Shown here one piece after another: positions 52,265 through 60,701 of a stretch of DNA of 64,000 nucleotides. The DNA lies in the NCBI GenBank assembly GCA_963695175.1, contig CAVOGG010000009.1, positions 558,001-622,000 on the forward strand, given 5' to 3'. The translations under genes and the position numbers were made by a program. The DNA comes from Fodinibacter sp963695175. GTDB lineage: Bacteria; Actinomycetota; Actinomycetes; Actinomycetales; Dermatophilaceae. Each line of letters opens with the position of its first letter. Position 1 is the stretch's first letter. The notes under the pieces are model-generated. The model made no database searches. It was not told the origin of the DNA and saw only the letters and a program-made list of their open reading frames with translations.

Positions 52265-53599
52265 TCAGCCGTCGACGACGTCGGCCGGGATCACGGCGGT
52301 GAGGGTTGCGCCTCCGGCGTCAGCGGTGCGCAGGGTCAGCCCGCCGCCGAAGTCCTCGAGGTTCTCGCGCAGCAGCTGCAGCCCGAGGTGCCCGGGCCGC
52401 GGCTCGGGCACCTCGTCGAGGCCGCGGCCGTCGTCGCTCACCTCGACGTGGACCTCGGCGCCCTGACGGTGCACCCGGACGGCCACCCGGGAGGCACCCG
52501 AGTGGCTGACGACGTTGCGCAACGCTTCCTGGAGGGTGCGGTAGACCAGGCGCGAGGTTCCCAGGGCCCAGTCCGGCGACTCGGGCACGTCCAGCTGGAC
52601 GGCCGTGCCGGACGACTCCACCCGCTCGGCCAGGTCGCGCGCGGCCTCGGCCAGGCCGTGTCCCTCGAGGTCCGGTGGGTGGATGTCGACGAGCAGCGAG
52701 CGCAGGGCCTCCACGTCGTGGGCCAGCATCTCGGACGCGTCCGCCACCGTCTGCCGGGCGAGCGCTGCCTCCGGTGTGGAGGGCAGCTGTTGCGCGACGA
52801 GGGGCATGGCGTAGGTCAGTCCGGCCAGGTCCTGCACCACGCCGTCGTGCAGGTCGTGGGCGATCCGCAGCCGTTCCCGGTGCGTGGCGAGCAGCGAACG
52901 GCGCAACAGCTGCGCGTGCCGCTCCTGCCCGCGCTCGACCCGCCGGGCCAGCCCGACGGCCAGGGGCAGGATTGCCAGCTGGTAGGCGATGAGCACGCCG
53001 ACGGCCACCGACAGCAGGGCCACCAGGATCGTGCGCTGCTCCGCACGCATCTGCTCGGTCGACAGGTAGGCCTCGACGACCAGCGGCCGGCCCGACCCGT
53101 CGACGACGCCGGCGTAGACCTCGAGGAGCTCCCCTTCGTCGCGTTCGGCGATGTTCTCGTCCTTGTCCAGGGTCGACACCTCGGCGGTGACTCCTCCGGT
53201 TCGGAAGAGGGCTCGCACCTTGTCGTCGAGCTCGAAGCGTCGCCCGGTGATCTCCGGCTCGTCCGACCAGATGACGAGCCCCTCCTCGTTCCACAGCTTC
53301 ACGTGCCTGATCGACCCCTGGGCCATCGTGTCGCGCAGGGTGTCGTCCAGGCGGGCGAGCGCCGCGATCTCTCCGGCGCGGACCTTGTCGTCGACCAGGG
53401 GGCCGGCGACGGCGCCGGCGACGGCGGCATCGCGCAGCTGGGCGTCGTCGATCGCCCAGTCCTCGGCGATCCGGTCGCCGACCACGACCGCCCCGATGGC
53501 GAGACCGAGCAGGGTGACCACGCTCAGGCCCACGAAGCGGAGCAGGGCCGTGCGGGTGACCGAGCCACCGTCGCGTGGGGGGCGCTCAGCCGGACTCAC
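52265..53599 (-). CDS. Membrane sensor histidine kinase (HisKA_3 / NarX type)
   Basis: 444 aa from the GTG at 53599, overlapping the response-regulator gene by 14 bp. Seen: membrane segment 1 at about 21-40, a roughly 150-residue extracellular sensor region, and membrane segment 2 at about 190-217. Then come a HisKA_3 dimerisation helix with phosphoacceptor His251 (RIAHDLHDGVVQDLAGL) and a HATPase_c domain with EALRNVVSHSGAS and DDGRGLDE. It phosphorylates the adjacent LuxR-type regulator. The signal is unknown. Confidence 0.92.
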   Translation of the reverse strand: MSPAERPPRDGGSVTRTALLRFVGLSVVTLLGLAIGAVVVGDRIAEDWAIDDAQLRDAAVAGAVAGPLVDDKVRAGEIAALARLDDTLRDTMAQGSIRHVKLWNEEGLVIWSDEPEITGRRFELDDKVRALFRTGGVTAEVSTLDKDENIAERDEGELLEVYAGVVDGSGRPLVVEAYLSTEQMRAEQRTILVALLSVAVGVLIAYQLAILPLAVGLARRVERGQERHAQLLRRSLLATHRERLRIAHDLHDGVVQDLAGLTYAMPLVAQQLPSTPEAALARQTVADASEMLAHDVEALRSLLVDIHPPDLEGHGLAEAARDLAERVESSGTAVQLDVPESPDWALGTSRLVYRTLQEALRNVVSHSGASRVAVRVHRQGAEVHVEVSDDGRGLDEVPEPRPGHLGLQLLRENLEDFGGGLTLRTADAGGATLTAVIPADVVDG

Positions 53600-54251
53600 G
53601 CAGCAGCCCCCTGCGCTTGGCGACCGCGACCGCCTCCAGCTGCGAGTGGGCATCGAGCTTGCTGAACAGGGAGCCGACGTAGCCCCGACAGGTGTGCCGG
53701 GAGATGCCGAGCCGGTGCGCGATGGCGGCGGTGTCGTGGCCCTCGGCGAGCAGGTGGAGCACCTGGTCCTCGCGCGTGGTCAGCATCACCGCGCGGGGGC
53801 CCGGCGCGCGCCGCACGGCGAGCAGCCGACGCAGCAGGGCGGGGTCCACGTTGAACTCGTCCGGACCCGCCGGGCGCAGTGCTTCCAGGAGGTCCTCGAC
53901 GGCGCCGTCCTTGGCGAGCAGCGCACTCGCGCCCGAGCTGACGGCGCGGCGCAGCAGCGGCTCGGTGGAGAACGCCGTCAGCACCACGACCCGCATCTGG
54001 GGGTGCCGACGCACGATCTCGGCCGTGGCTGTCAGCCCGTCGTCGTGGCCGATCTGCACATCCATGACGACGGCGTCCGGCTGGAGGGCGTCGATCATCG
54101 CGTAGGCGTCGGAGAGGGTGTCGGCGGTGCCGACGCACGTCATCCCGGGATCTGTCGAGATGACGCGCCGGAGCAGCTCACCGAACATCCGATGGTCATC
54201 CACAACCACCACGCTGACCGGCGAGTAATCCACCCCCTGCGGGTCACTCAT
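53586..54251 (-). CDS. NarL/FixJ-family response regulator
   Basis: 221 aa. Seen: a receiver domain with acidic pair DD18-19, phospho-acceptor Asp64 in VVMDVQIG, Thr/Lys switch residues (VLTAFS, LLAKDG), and a C-terminal LuxR-type HTH (LTTREDQVLHLLAEGHDTAA, SRHTCRGYVGSLFSKL). Precedes the kinase gene, with overlap, in one operon. The leader on its 5' side contains two small hairpins. Confidence 0.93.
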   Translation of the reverse strand: MSDPQGVDYSPVSVVVVDDHRMFGELLRRVISTDPGMTCVGTADTLSDAYAMIDALQPDAVVMDVQIGHDDGLTATAEIVRRHPQMRVVVLTAFSTEPLLRRAVSSGASALLAKDGAVEDLLEALRPAGPDEFNVDPALLRRLLAVRRAPGPRAVMLTTREDQVLHLLAEGHDTAAIAHRLGISRHTCRGYVGSLFSKLDAHSQLEAVAVAKRRGLLRESG

Positions 54252-54256
54252 TGGCT

Positions 54257-54316
54257 CAGTGTGGCCTCACTGGGCCGGGCTTGTCCCCCACTTTGGGGAA
54301 GATAGCCCGATCGGGC
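54257..54316 (-). promoter_or_regulatory. Hairpin-rich leader between the SARP-like and response-regulator genes
   Basis: Three small inverted repeats: CAGTG/CACTG (54257-54261, 54268-54272), CCCCA/TGGGG (54286-54290, 54294-54298) and the palindrome GCCCGATCGGGC (54305-54316). The last could end the SARP-like transcript. TATCTT just after it on the minus strand could be a -10 for the response-regulator gene. Confidence 0.35.
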
Positions 54317-54370
54317 CATCCGCTCGGGGGGTCATCGATCGTCCCGGGTGATGCCTTCGCGCACGTGTCG

Positions 54371-55267
54371 TCAGCGGATCCCGAGCGCCTGCCCGGTCAC
54401 CTGGGCGAGGGCCCGATCCACCGCACCGGTGTCGACACCCGGCATCCGCGCCAGGGTCTCGCGCAGCAGCTCGACCAGGCCCCGCAGCTCCAGCCGGGAG
54501 GGGATGGCGCCCTGGCCCGCGTCGGCGTCGTTGGTGAGGACCTCCACGTAGAGGGCGCGGGTCTGCGGGCCGGGCTCGACGCCGAGGTCCTCGACGAGCC
54601 GCCGCCGCAGCTCGAGGAACGCGTGCAGGGCGCCCGCACGGCGCCCGTCGGCGGCCAGGGCCCGCATCAGGTCCCGGGTCAGACCCTCGTCGAAGGGCTC
54701 GAGGTCGGTCGCGCGGGTGGCGAGCTCCACGGCACCGCCGGGGTCACCCAGCGCGAGCGCGGCACGTGAGGCCCGGGCACAGGCGACAGCGAGCCCGTGG
54801 TGGAACTCGTCGCGCGCCTGGTCCGCCCAGCCGGTGCGCGTCTCGCTCGCGATCAGCGGCTGCTCACAGAGCAGCAAGGCGCGACGGGTCAGGGCGAGGG
54901 CCTGCGCGTCGTCGGCGTTGATGGCCCTCGCGAGCAGCGACCGGCACGCGTGGAGGTCGACCGTGACCGCGTCGAGGTCGAGACGGTACCCCGCGGATGT
55001 CGTCGTGATGGGCGAGCGCGCTCGCGATGCGCTGCCCATCTTGCGACGCAGCACGCACACGTACGCCTCCAGGGTCGCGACGGCCGAGAGCGGTGGGTTC
55101 TCCCCCCAGAGGAGCAGCGCCAGCCGGTCCTTGGTCACCGGCGCCCCCTGGGCCAGTGCGAGGATCTCGAGGATCTGGCGCGGCTTGATGCCACCGAGCT
55201 CCGATCCCACCACCTTGCCGGTTGTCGTTCGGACCGTAGTGGTCCCGAAAAGCGTGATGTCGAACAT
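54371..55267 (-). CDS. SARP/AfsR-like transcriptional regulator with BTAD domain
   Basis: 298 aa from the ATG at 55267, with AGGGG six bases before it; the frame continues to 55630 as shadow. Seen: an OmpR-type winged helix (about 1-95, GIKPRQILEILALAQGAPVT, LEAYVCVLRRKMG) and a BTAD helical-repeat domain (about 100-250, ALTRRALLLCEQPLIASETR, LRRRLVEDLGVEPGPQTRAL). SARPs activate secondary-metabolite and other clusters, but no such cluster is in the window. No ATPase or TPR extension as in AfsR. Confidence 0.9.
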   Translation of the reverse strand: MFDITLFGTTTVRTTTGKVVGSELGGIKPRQILEILALAQGAPVTKDRLALLLWGENPPLSAVATLEAYVCVLRRKMGSASRARSPITTTSAGYRLDLDAVTVDLHACRSLLARAINADDAQALALTRRALLLCEQPLIASETRTGWADQARDEFHHGLAVACARASRAALALGDPGGAVELATRATDLEPFDEGLTRDLMRALAADGRRAGALHAFLELRRRLVEDLGVEPGPQTRALYVEVLTNDADAGQGAIPSRLELRGLVELLRETLARMPGVDTGAVDRALAQVTGQALGIR

Positions 55268-55482
55268 GGTGTACCCCTGTAACCAACAGCTCGTGGATCC
55301 CTGCCGACCCGCGATCTGGTTCAACGATGGGGCAGTGTCGAGCGGCCGGGTAGCCGCATCGTGGGGGTCATCCGACCCTGCACGTGAGGGGGCCCGATCG
55401 GGTGGCTGGGGTCGGCTGTTCGGCGGATGGACGTTCGCGCGGGCAGGCCAGCAAGAGGGCTTGGGGGAAGGCGCTGGCGTGC
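55268..55482. other. Intergenic, 215 bp, no feature recognised
   Basis: Between the SARP-like gene and the NUDIX gene, both on the minus strand. It must hold the SARP-like promoter, but no convincing -35/-10 pair or strong hairpin stands out. No coding bias was seen in any frame. Confidence 0.4.
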
Positions 55483-56055
55483 TCAGGCCGGGACGCTCGA
55501 CTCCTCCACCGGGTCGGCCTGCACCGGACCGTCGCGCCACTTCTGCGGGTGCGCCGCGAGCGCGAGCACGTCCAGCACGTCGCGCGGCCAGACGTCGTCG
55601 GTCGTGCCGGCGAGGTCGGCCTGGGTCCACCAGCGGATGTCGGCGACGGTCAGCTGCTCCTCCTCGGTGTGCGCCGTGGTGTCGACCTCGAAGGCCGGCA
55701 CCCGCACGACGTAGAACACCTCGACCTGGTCGACGACCTTGTCGCTGTAGCCGTGCACGACGACCCGGGTCAGCAGCGGGCCGACGAGGTCACCGGCCTG
55801 CACGACCAGCCCGGTCTCCTCCCACAGCTCGCGCACCCCGGCCTCGAGGTCGCCCTCACCGGGGTCGACGCCGCCACCGGGGGTCACCCACCAGTGCGCC
55901 ACCGGGTCGAGCCCGAGGTCGGAGTCCTGGAAGAGGAGCACCCGGTCGGCCTCGTCGACGACGATCACGCGCACCGCCCGGCGGTCGTACCTCGGCCGGT
56001 CCTCGGGTGCGGGCACGACGAAGCCCGGCTGGCCGGGGAGGGGCTGGGTGGGCAT
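55483..56055 (-). CDS. NUDIX hydrolase
   Basis: 190 aa from the ATG at 56055, supported by a leaderless-type -10. Hydrolyses a nucleoside diphosphate linked to another moiety. Seen: an exact Nudix box at about 60-82, GGGVDPGEGDLEAGVRELWEET with all catalytic Glu residues. The surrounding beta-strands include AVRVIVVDEADRVLLFQDSD. The C-terminal 25 residues are acidic. Substrate unknown; it is divergent from the DUF4442 gene with 48 bp between starts. Confidence 0.9.
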   Translation of the reverse strand: MPTQPLPGQPGFVVPAPEDRPRYDRRAVRVIVVDEADRVLLFQDSDLGLDPVAHWWVTPGGGVDPGEGDLEAGVRELWEETGLVVQAGDLVGPLLTRVVVHGYSDKVVDQVEVFYVVRVPAFEVDTTAHTEEEQLTVADIRWWTQADLAGTTDDVWPRDVLDVLALAAHPQKWRDGPVQADPVEESSVPA

Positions 56056-56061
56056 CACCAC

Positions 56062-56067
56062 ACGCTA
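56062..56067 (-). promoter_or_regulatory. -10 hexamer TAGCGT for the NUDIX gene (leaderless)
   Basis: On the minus strand TAGCGT is followed by six bases (GTGGTG) and the ATG at 56055, deciding between three possible adjacent start codons. Confidence 0.5.
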
Positions 56068-56091
56068 GCCCCGCGGCGCCCTACCCACGGG

Positions 56092-56097
56092 TAACCT
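56092..56097 (+). promoter_or_regulatory. -10 hexamer TAACCT for the DUF4442 gene (leaderless)
   Basis: TAACCT is followed by six bases and the GTG at 56104. Confidence 0.5.
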
Positions 56098-56103
56098 CGG
56101 TGG

Positions 56104-56568
56104 GTGCCCGACACCTACACGCTCTACCGGACGATGTCCGCCACACCGCTCGGCAAGCGCGCCTTCTCGGTGTTCTTCGCCCGCAAGGCGCCGTACTTCC
56201 GCACCGTGCGCCCGCAGGTGCGCGACGTGCGCCCGCACCGCGCCGAGCTGACCATCCGCAAGCGCCGTGCCGTGCAGAACCACATCGGCACCCTGCACGC
56301 CATCGCGGTGTGCAACGGGCTGGAGGCCGCGATGGGACTGCTCGCCGAGGCCACGACGCCGAAGGACCGTCGCTGGATCCCCAAGGGGATGCAGGTGTCC
56401 TACCTGGCGAAGTCGACGACCGACCTGCTCTGCGTCGCCGAGACCGACCCCGCCGACTGGGCCGAGGTCGGTGACGTCCCCGTGCGGGTCACGGCGGTGC
56501 GCACCGACGGCACCGTGGTCGTCGAGGGCGTCATCACGATCTACGTCAGCGAGAAGCCCGTTCGGTGA
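56104..56568 (+). CDS. DUF4442 hotdog-fold protein (PaaI thioesterase-like)
   Basis: 154 aa from the GTG at 56104. Seen: the DUF4442 pattern, with KRAFSVFFARKAPYFRTVRP, AELTIRKRRAVQNHIGTLHA and CNGLEAAMGLLAEATTPKDR, then LAKSTTDLLCVAE. The HIGTLHAIA segment aligns with the hotdog active-site helix, where acyl-CoA thioesterases hold Asn/Asp. An acyl-CoA thioesterase role is possible but unproven. The end overlaps the convergent phosphatase gene by 23 bp. Confidence 0.85.
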   Translation: MPDTYTLYRTMSATPLGKRAFSVFFARKAPYFRTVRPQVRDVRPHRAELTIRKRRAVQNHIGTLHAIAVCNGLEAAMGLLAEATTPKDRRWIPKGMQVSYLAKSTTDLLCVAETDPADWAEVGDVPVRVTAVRTDGTVVVEGVITIYVSEKPVR

Positions 56569-57346
56569 GCCGTCGGCGCAGGCGCTCGACCTCCGCCTCG
56601 CTCCACCCGTGGGCCAGCAGCCACCCGGCAGCGCCACCGTACCCGTCGTCGAGCGCGCTGAGGATCGCCTCGATCGACTCGGCACGCGGCACCTGCTCGG
56701 CGATGCTCTGCTTCGCCAGCGCCTCGCCGTAGGACGGGCGCGGCAGCAGCCGGCCGATGATCTGCTCGATCCGCTCGGCGGTCAGCACGTAGTCGGCGAC
56801 GATCTCCTCGCGGGGCACGCCGGCCACGTCGAGCGCCATCGCCACGACCGTGCCCGTGCGGTCCTTGCCGGCCGCGCAGTGCACCACGGCGGCGCCCTCG
56901 GCATCCGCGACGACCCGCAGCGCGGCCGACACCGAGTCCGGGCGGGCCGAGAGGTAGCCGAGGTAGTGGTCGGCCCAGAACCGCGCGTCGCGGGTCTTCT
57001 TCCGCTTCTCGTCGCGCCAGGGGAGCACGAGCGCCTTGGCGGCCACGGCATCCGGGTCGTCCTCGCGCTTCTCGGCGAGCAGCGAGTGGTGGTGGTGGGT
57101 GAGCGACTCGATCTCGCGCAGTGGCCCCGGACCCTCGACGTGCACCTCGGCGTCGGTGCGCAGGTCGACGATGTCGGTGACGCCGAGCGCGTCGACGAGG
57201 TGCTCGACGTCGGCCGGGGAGAGGTCCTGGAGGTTGTCGGAACGGATCAACCGCCCGGATGCCGTGTGCCCGCCGTCGCTCGTCGGCAGGCCGCCGAGGT
57301 CGCGCATGTTCACGAGGCCGTCGAGCTCGATCCACCGGTCCGTCAC
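56546..57346 (-). CDS. Tyrosine-protein phosphatase (Y_phosphatase3 family)
   Basis: 266 aa from the GTG at 57346; open frame to 57454 is shadow. Seen: the N-terminal NMRDLGGLPTSDGG signature and the catalytic loop HCAAGKDRTG (His156, Cys157, Arg163), an intact CX5R. The DK-type KDR in the loop is shared with mycobacterial PtpB, which acts on phosphotyrosine and lipid phosphates. No signal peptide is present. It is divergent from hemW. Confidence 0.92.
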   Translation of the reverse strand: MTDRWIELDGLVNMRDLGGLPTSDGGHTASGRLIRSDNLQDLSPADVEHLVDALGVTDIVDLRTDAEVHVEGPGPLREIESLTHHHHSLLAEKREDDPDAVAAKALVLPWRDEKRKKTRDARFWADHYLGYLSARPDSVSAALRVVADAEGAAVVHCAAGKDRTGTVVAMALDVAGVPREEIVADYVLTAERIEQIIGRLLPRPSYGEALAKQSIAEQVPRAESIEAILSALDDGYGGAAGWLLAHGWSEAEVERLRRRLTERASR

Positions 57347-57352
57347 GGTGTC

Positions 57353-57358
57353 ATCGTA
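57353..57358 (-). promoter_or_regulatory. -10 hexamer TACGAT for the phosphatase gene (leaderless)
   Basis: On the minus strand TACGAT is followed by six bases and the GTG at 57346. Confidence 0.5.
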
Positions 57359-57386
57359 GGTCGGGCGCGTCGGGGAGAATGGCGCG

Positions 57387-58607
57387 GTGCCACGACTGCC
57401 CGACGGCGACCCCGCGCCGGAGACCGGTGAGCTGCCGCCCGAGGCGCTCGCCACCCTCGCGGGATCCCGGCTCGGGATGTACGTGCACGTGCCGTTCTGC
57501 GCCGTGCGCTGCGGCTACTGCGACTTCAACACCTACACGCTGACCGAGCTCGGCCCGGGTGCCTCGACCTCCACGTTCGTCGACTCGGCCCTGGCCGAGC
57601 TCGACGTCGCCGCACGGGTGCTGGGCGCCGGGGCCGGGCCGGTCGACACCGTCTTCGTCGGTGGTGGCACGCCCACGCTGCTGCCCGCGGCCGACCTCGT
57701 GCGGTGCGTCGACGGCATCCGGGACAGGTTCGGGCTCGCCCCCGACGCCGAGGTGACGACCGAGGCGAACCCCGACTCGGTGACCGCTGCCGACCTGGAG
57801 GTGCTGGCGGCGGGCGGGTTCACCCGGGTGTCGATCGGGATGCAGTCGGTCGTGCCGCACGTGCTCGCGACCCTGGAGCGCACCCACGACCCGGCGCGCG
57901 TGGCGACCGCCGTGGCCGGCGCGAAGGGGGCCGGGCTCGCGACGAGCGTCGACCTGATCTACGGCACCCCCGGCGAGAGCCTCGCCGACTGGCGCGCCAG
58001 CCTCGACGCCGCCGTCGCGCTCGAGCCCGACCACGTCTCGGCCTACGCGCTCGTCGTCGAGGAGGGCACCAAGCTGGCGGCCCAGGTGCGACGCGGCGAG
58101 GTCCCCATGCCCGAGGGTGACGACGAGGCCGACAAGTACGAGCTGGCGGACCGCGTTCTCGCACAGGCCGGTTACGGCTGGTACGAGGTGAGCAACTGGT
58201 CGCGCGACGACACCGGCCGGTGCCGGCACAACGAGGGCTACTGGCGCGGCGACGCCTGGTGGGGCGTCGGGCCGGGCGCGCACAGCCACGTGGGTGGGGT
58301 GCGCTGGTGGAACGTGAAGCACCCGAGGACGTACGCCGCGCGGCTGGCCGACGGTTCGTCGCCGGCGGCCGGGCGCGAGACCCTCACCGCCGAGCAGCGC
58401 CACGACGAGGAGGTGCTGCTCGGGGTGCGCCTGCGGGAGGGGCTGCCGGTCGACGTGCTCGACGCGACCGGCCGTACGGCGGTGGCGGGCCTCGTGGCCG
58501 ACGGTCTGGTCGACGGGCGCTCGGCGGTGGCAGACCGGCGGGTGGTGCTCACCCTTCGCGGGCGGCTGCTGGCCGACACGGTGGTGCGGCGGCTGCTGGG
58601 GGTATGA
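57387..58607 (+). CDS. hemW: Radical-SAM heme chaperone HemW
   Basis: 406 aa from the GTG at 57387. Binds haem and delivers it to target proteins; often mislabelled coproporphyrinogen oxidase. Seen: the radical-SAM motif CAVRCGYC at about 38-45 with the HemW-type aromatic start VHVPFC and following DFNTY, FVGGGTPTLL, VSIGMQSV, DLIYGTPGE and the C-terminal HemN domain YWRGDAWWGVGPGAHSHVGG. The extra cysteine found four residues on in true HemN is absent. GAGAAT lies six bases before the start. Confidence 0.94.
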   Translation: MPRLPDGDPAPETGELPPEALATLAGSRLGMYVHVPFCAVRCGYCDFNTYTLTELGPGASTSTFVDSALAELDVAARVLGAGAGPVDTVFVGGGTPTLLPAADLVRCVDGIRDRFGLAPDAEVTTEANPDSVTAADLEVLAAGGFTRVSIGMQSVVPHVLATLERTHDPARVATAVAGAKGAGLATSVDLIYGTPGESLADWRASLDAAVALEPDHVSAYALVVEEGTKLAAQVRRGEVPMPEGDDEADKYELADRVLAQAGYGWYEVSNWSRDDTGRCRHNEGYWRGDAWWGVGPGAHSHVGGVRWWNVKHPRTYAARLADGSSPAAGRETLTAEQRHDEEVLLGVRLREGLPVDVLDATGRTAVAGLVADGLVDGRSAVADRRVVLTLRGRLLADTVVRRLLGV

Positions 58608-58613
58608 AACGAC

Positions 58614-58649
58614 GTCGCGGCCGCCGGTCCGGGGACCGGCGACCGCGAC
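58614..58649. terminator. Bidirectional terminator between hemW and DUF4870
   Basis: GTCGCGG (58614-58620) and GCCGGTCC (623-630) pair with GGACCGGC (633-640) and CCGCGAC (643-649), leaving a 2-base CC/GA bulge and a GG loop. It lies in the 49-bp gap between convergent genes and can serve both. Confidence 0.8.
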
Positions 58650-58656
58650 GCTCAGG

Positions 58657-59229
58657 TCACTTGACGAACTGCGGGGTCATCGGCGGGTTCCACCACTCGC
58701 CGTTGTTGGCCTTCACGGCACCGATGACGTGGACGACCACGGCCCAGACGAAAACGGCGATGAGGATCGGGATGCCGACGATGGCTCCGATGATCGTGAT
58801 CGTGAGCAGCCAGCCGATGACGAAGCCGATGCATGCCGCGATCTGCACGTTGAGCGAGTTCGCCGAGTGGGCGCGAACGAACGGGCCGCGGTCCTTGTAG
58901 ATCAGGTAGACCACGAGCGCCCCGACGAAGCCCAGGAAGCCGCCAGACAGCAGCATCGCGCCGACCGCGATCACGTGACTCAGCATGCCCCAGGTGCGCT
59001 CGTCGGTCGGCGACATCGGGTTCGGCGGGGCCACCGTGGTGCCCGGCGTCGCTCCCGCGTACGCCGGCGGCAGCTGCTGCTGGGCGGACTGCGGCTGCTG
59101 GTAGGCGGGCTGCGGTTGCTGGTAGGCCGGCTGCTCGGCAGGCGGGGGCGGCGGCTGCCAGGCCGAGTCGGCCGGCGGCGCCGTGGGGTCGCTCGGCGTC
59201 TCGTCGGGGCGTGGGGTGGTGTCGCTCAT
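58657..59229 (-). CDS. DUF4870 domain membrane protein
   Basis: 190 aa with GGAGGAG before the ATG. Function unknown. Seen: a Pro/Gln-rich disordered N-terminal half (about 1-75) with YQQPQPAYQQPQ-type repeats, then the DUF4870 module of about four membrane segments starting DERTWGMLSHVIAVGAMLLS and containing FVRAHSANSLNVQI. The same architecture is common in actinobacteria and firmicutes. Confidence 0.9.
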   Translation of the reverse strand: MSDTTPRPDETPSDPTAPPADSAWQPPPPPAEQPAYQQPQPAYQQPQSAQQQLPPAYAGATPGTTVAPPNPMSPTDERTWGMLSHVIAVGAMLLSGGFLGFVGALVVYLIYKDRGPFVRAHSANSLNVQIAACIGFVIGWLLTITIIGAIVGIPILIAVFVWAVVVHVIGAVKANNGEWWNPPMTPQFVK

Positions 59230-59388
59230 CGGAACTCCTCCATCGGTGGGTCTTCCTCAATGAAACACCCGCTGGGCCGCCCCGACGCACGAGCCGGGGT
59301 GCGGTCGGGGTCGCGCTCAGGGTCGGGTCAGGGCCGACCCCGACCGTGGGGTGTTCCCGTGCGTCGCGGCGAGCGTCAGACTGGCGCC

Positions 59389-59703
59389 ATGGAGCTCATC
59401 GACCGGGTCCGCGCGGAGCTTCCCGCCGCGGAGGAGAAGCGGATGTTCGGGGGCACCGGCTTCATGGTCGACGGCGCCCTCGCCTGCTCGGTGAGCGTTC
59501 GTGGGCTGCTCGTCCGGGTCGGGCCCGAGCACCAGGGCGACCTGCTCGCCTCCGACGGTGTGGAGCCGATGGTCAAGGGAGGTCGCACCAGCCGGGGGTG
59601 GGTGCACGTGCAGGCGCACGTCATCGCCGACGACTCGGACCTGCGCGAGTGGCTCGAGCGGGGCGTCGCAGCGGCCCGAGCCTCGCTCAGGCAGGCGCCG
59701 TGA
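59389..59703 (+). CDS. TfoX/Sxy N-terminal-domain protein
   Basis: 104 aa from the ATG at 59389; CAGACT six bases upstream may be a leaderless -10. Seen: the TfoX_N fold pattern EKRMFGGTGFMVDGALACSV and LLVRVGPEHQGDLLASDGVE, then RGWVHVQAHVIADDSDLREW. In proteobacteria TfoX controls competence, but actinobacterial stand-alone domains have no known role. It has a 17-bp stop-to-stop overlap with the DUF3097 gene. Confidence 0.85.
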   Translation: MELIDRVRAELPAAEEKRMFGGTGFMVDGALACSVSVRGLLVRVGPEHQGDLLASDGVEPMVKGGRTSRGWVHVQAHVIADDSDLREWLERGVAAARASLRQAP

Positions 59704-60562
59704 CGAAGTCGATGAGCTCCTCCACCCGGCCGAGCAGCTCGGGCTCGAGGTCGGCGTAGCTGCCGACCGACGACAGGATCCGCCGCCAGGCCAGGGCCAG
59801 GTCGGTCTGGGTCGAGTGCGGCCAGCCGAGGTGCGCCGCGATGCCGACCTTCCACGACGTGCCGCGCGGGATGACCGGCCACACGTCCATCCCGAGCCGC
59901 TGCGGCTTCACCGACTGCCACACGTCGACGTAGGGGTGGCCGACCACCAGCACGTGCGCGGCATACGGCGTCACCCGCCGCGCCTCCTCGACGACCCGCC
60001 ACTCCTTGGTGCCGGCCACGAGGTGGTCGACGAGCACGCCCATCCGGCGTCCCGGCCCGGGGGCGAAGTCGCGGACCGCGCCGGCGAGGTCGTCGACGCC
60101 GTCGAGCATCTCGACGACCACACCCTCGACCCGCAGGTCCGCGCCCCACACCTTCTCGACGAGCTCGGCGTCGTGCTTGCCCTCGACGAAGATCCTCGAC
60201 CCGCTCGCGACCCTGGCCCGTTGCCCGGTCACGGCCCGCGAGCCGCTGGCGGTGCGCGCGGATGCCGCCCGCGCCTGTCCGAGCCTGACGTCCGCCTTCG
60301 CGCGTGGGGGAGTGAGGGTGACCGGCGCGCCGTCGACGAGGAAGCCGGGGCCCAGGCGGAAGCCCTTGGTGCGCCCGTGCCGGTCCTCGAGGTGCACGAC
60401 GTGCACGCCGCCGGCCTTCTCCACCCGCACGACCGCGCCCACCCAGCCGGTCTCGACGTCCTCGACGACGGTGCCCGGCTCGGCGGCCAGCTCGACCGAG
60501 CGACCCCGCGCCGGCCGTCGCCAGTCACCCCCGAGCACGTCGCCGCCGTACCTGTCCGTCAC
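59687..60562 (-). CDS. DUF3097 family protein with TOPRIM-like segment
   Basis: 291 aa. Function unknown; actinobacterial family often found near hrcA-dnaJ. Seen: an N-terminal SH3-like region (about 20-75), a basic linker, then IFVEGKHDAELVEKVWGADL and VVVEMLDGVDDLAGAV, which look like the Glu and DxD parts of a TOPRIM nucleic-acid-processing fold. The final third has WPVIPRGTSWKVGIAAHLGW. A nuclease or primase-like activity is inferred only from that similarity. Confidence 0.85.
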   Translation of the reverse strand: MTDRYGGDVLGGDWRRPARGRSVELAAEPGTVVEDVETGWVGAVVRVEKAGGVHVVHLEDRHGRTKGFRLGPGFLVDGAPVTLTPPRAKADVRLGQARAASARTASGSRAVTGQRARVASGSRIFVEGKHDAELVEKVWGADLRVEGVVVEMLDGVDDLAGAVRDFAPGPGRRMGVLVDHLVAGTKEWRVVEEARRVTPYAAHVLVVGHPYVDVWQSVKPQRLGMDVWPVIPRGTSWKVGIAAHLGWPHSTQTDLALAWRRILSSVGSYADLEPELLGRVEELIDFVTAPA

Positions 60563-60625
60563 GGCGGCGAGGCTACGCGACGTCCGGTGAGGTCACCGGC
60601 ATTCGCGCGCGTCGGACCCAGCCCG

Positions 60626-60657
60626 TAGAATTGGCACTCCCAGCGCGAGAGTGCCAG
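60626..60657 (+). promoter_or_regulatory. CIRCE operator and -10 of the hrcA-dnaJ operon
   Basis: TTGGCACTC (60631-60639), nine bases, GAGTGCCAG (60649-60657) matches the HrcA-binding CIRCE element TTAGCACTC-N9-GAGTGCTAA with a few changes, still almost fully self-complementary. The -10 TAGAAT at 60626-60631 abuts the left arm, so HrcA would block transcription. This is autoregulation of the heat-shock operon. Confidence 0.9.
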
Positions 60658-60701
60658 CACCCCCGCGATGCCACCCGTCGAGACGTCCCGGAGGTGACCA
60701 C

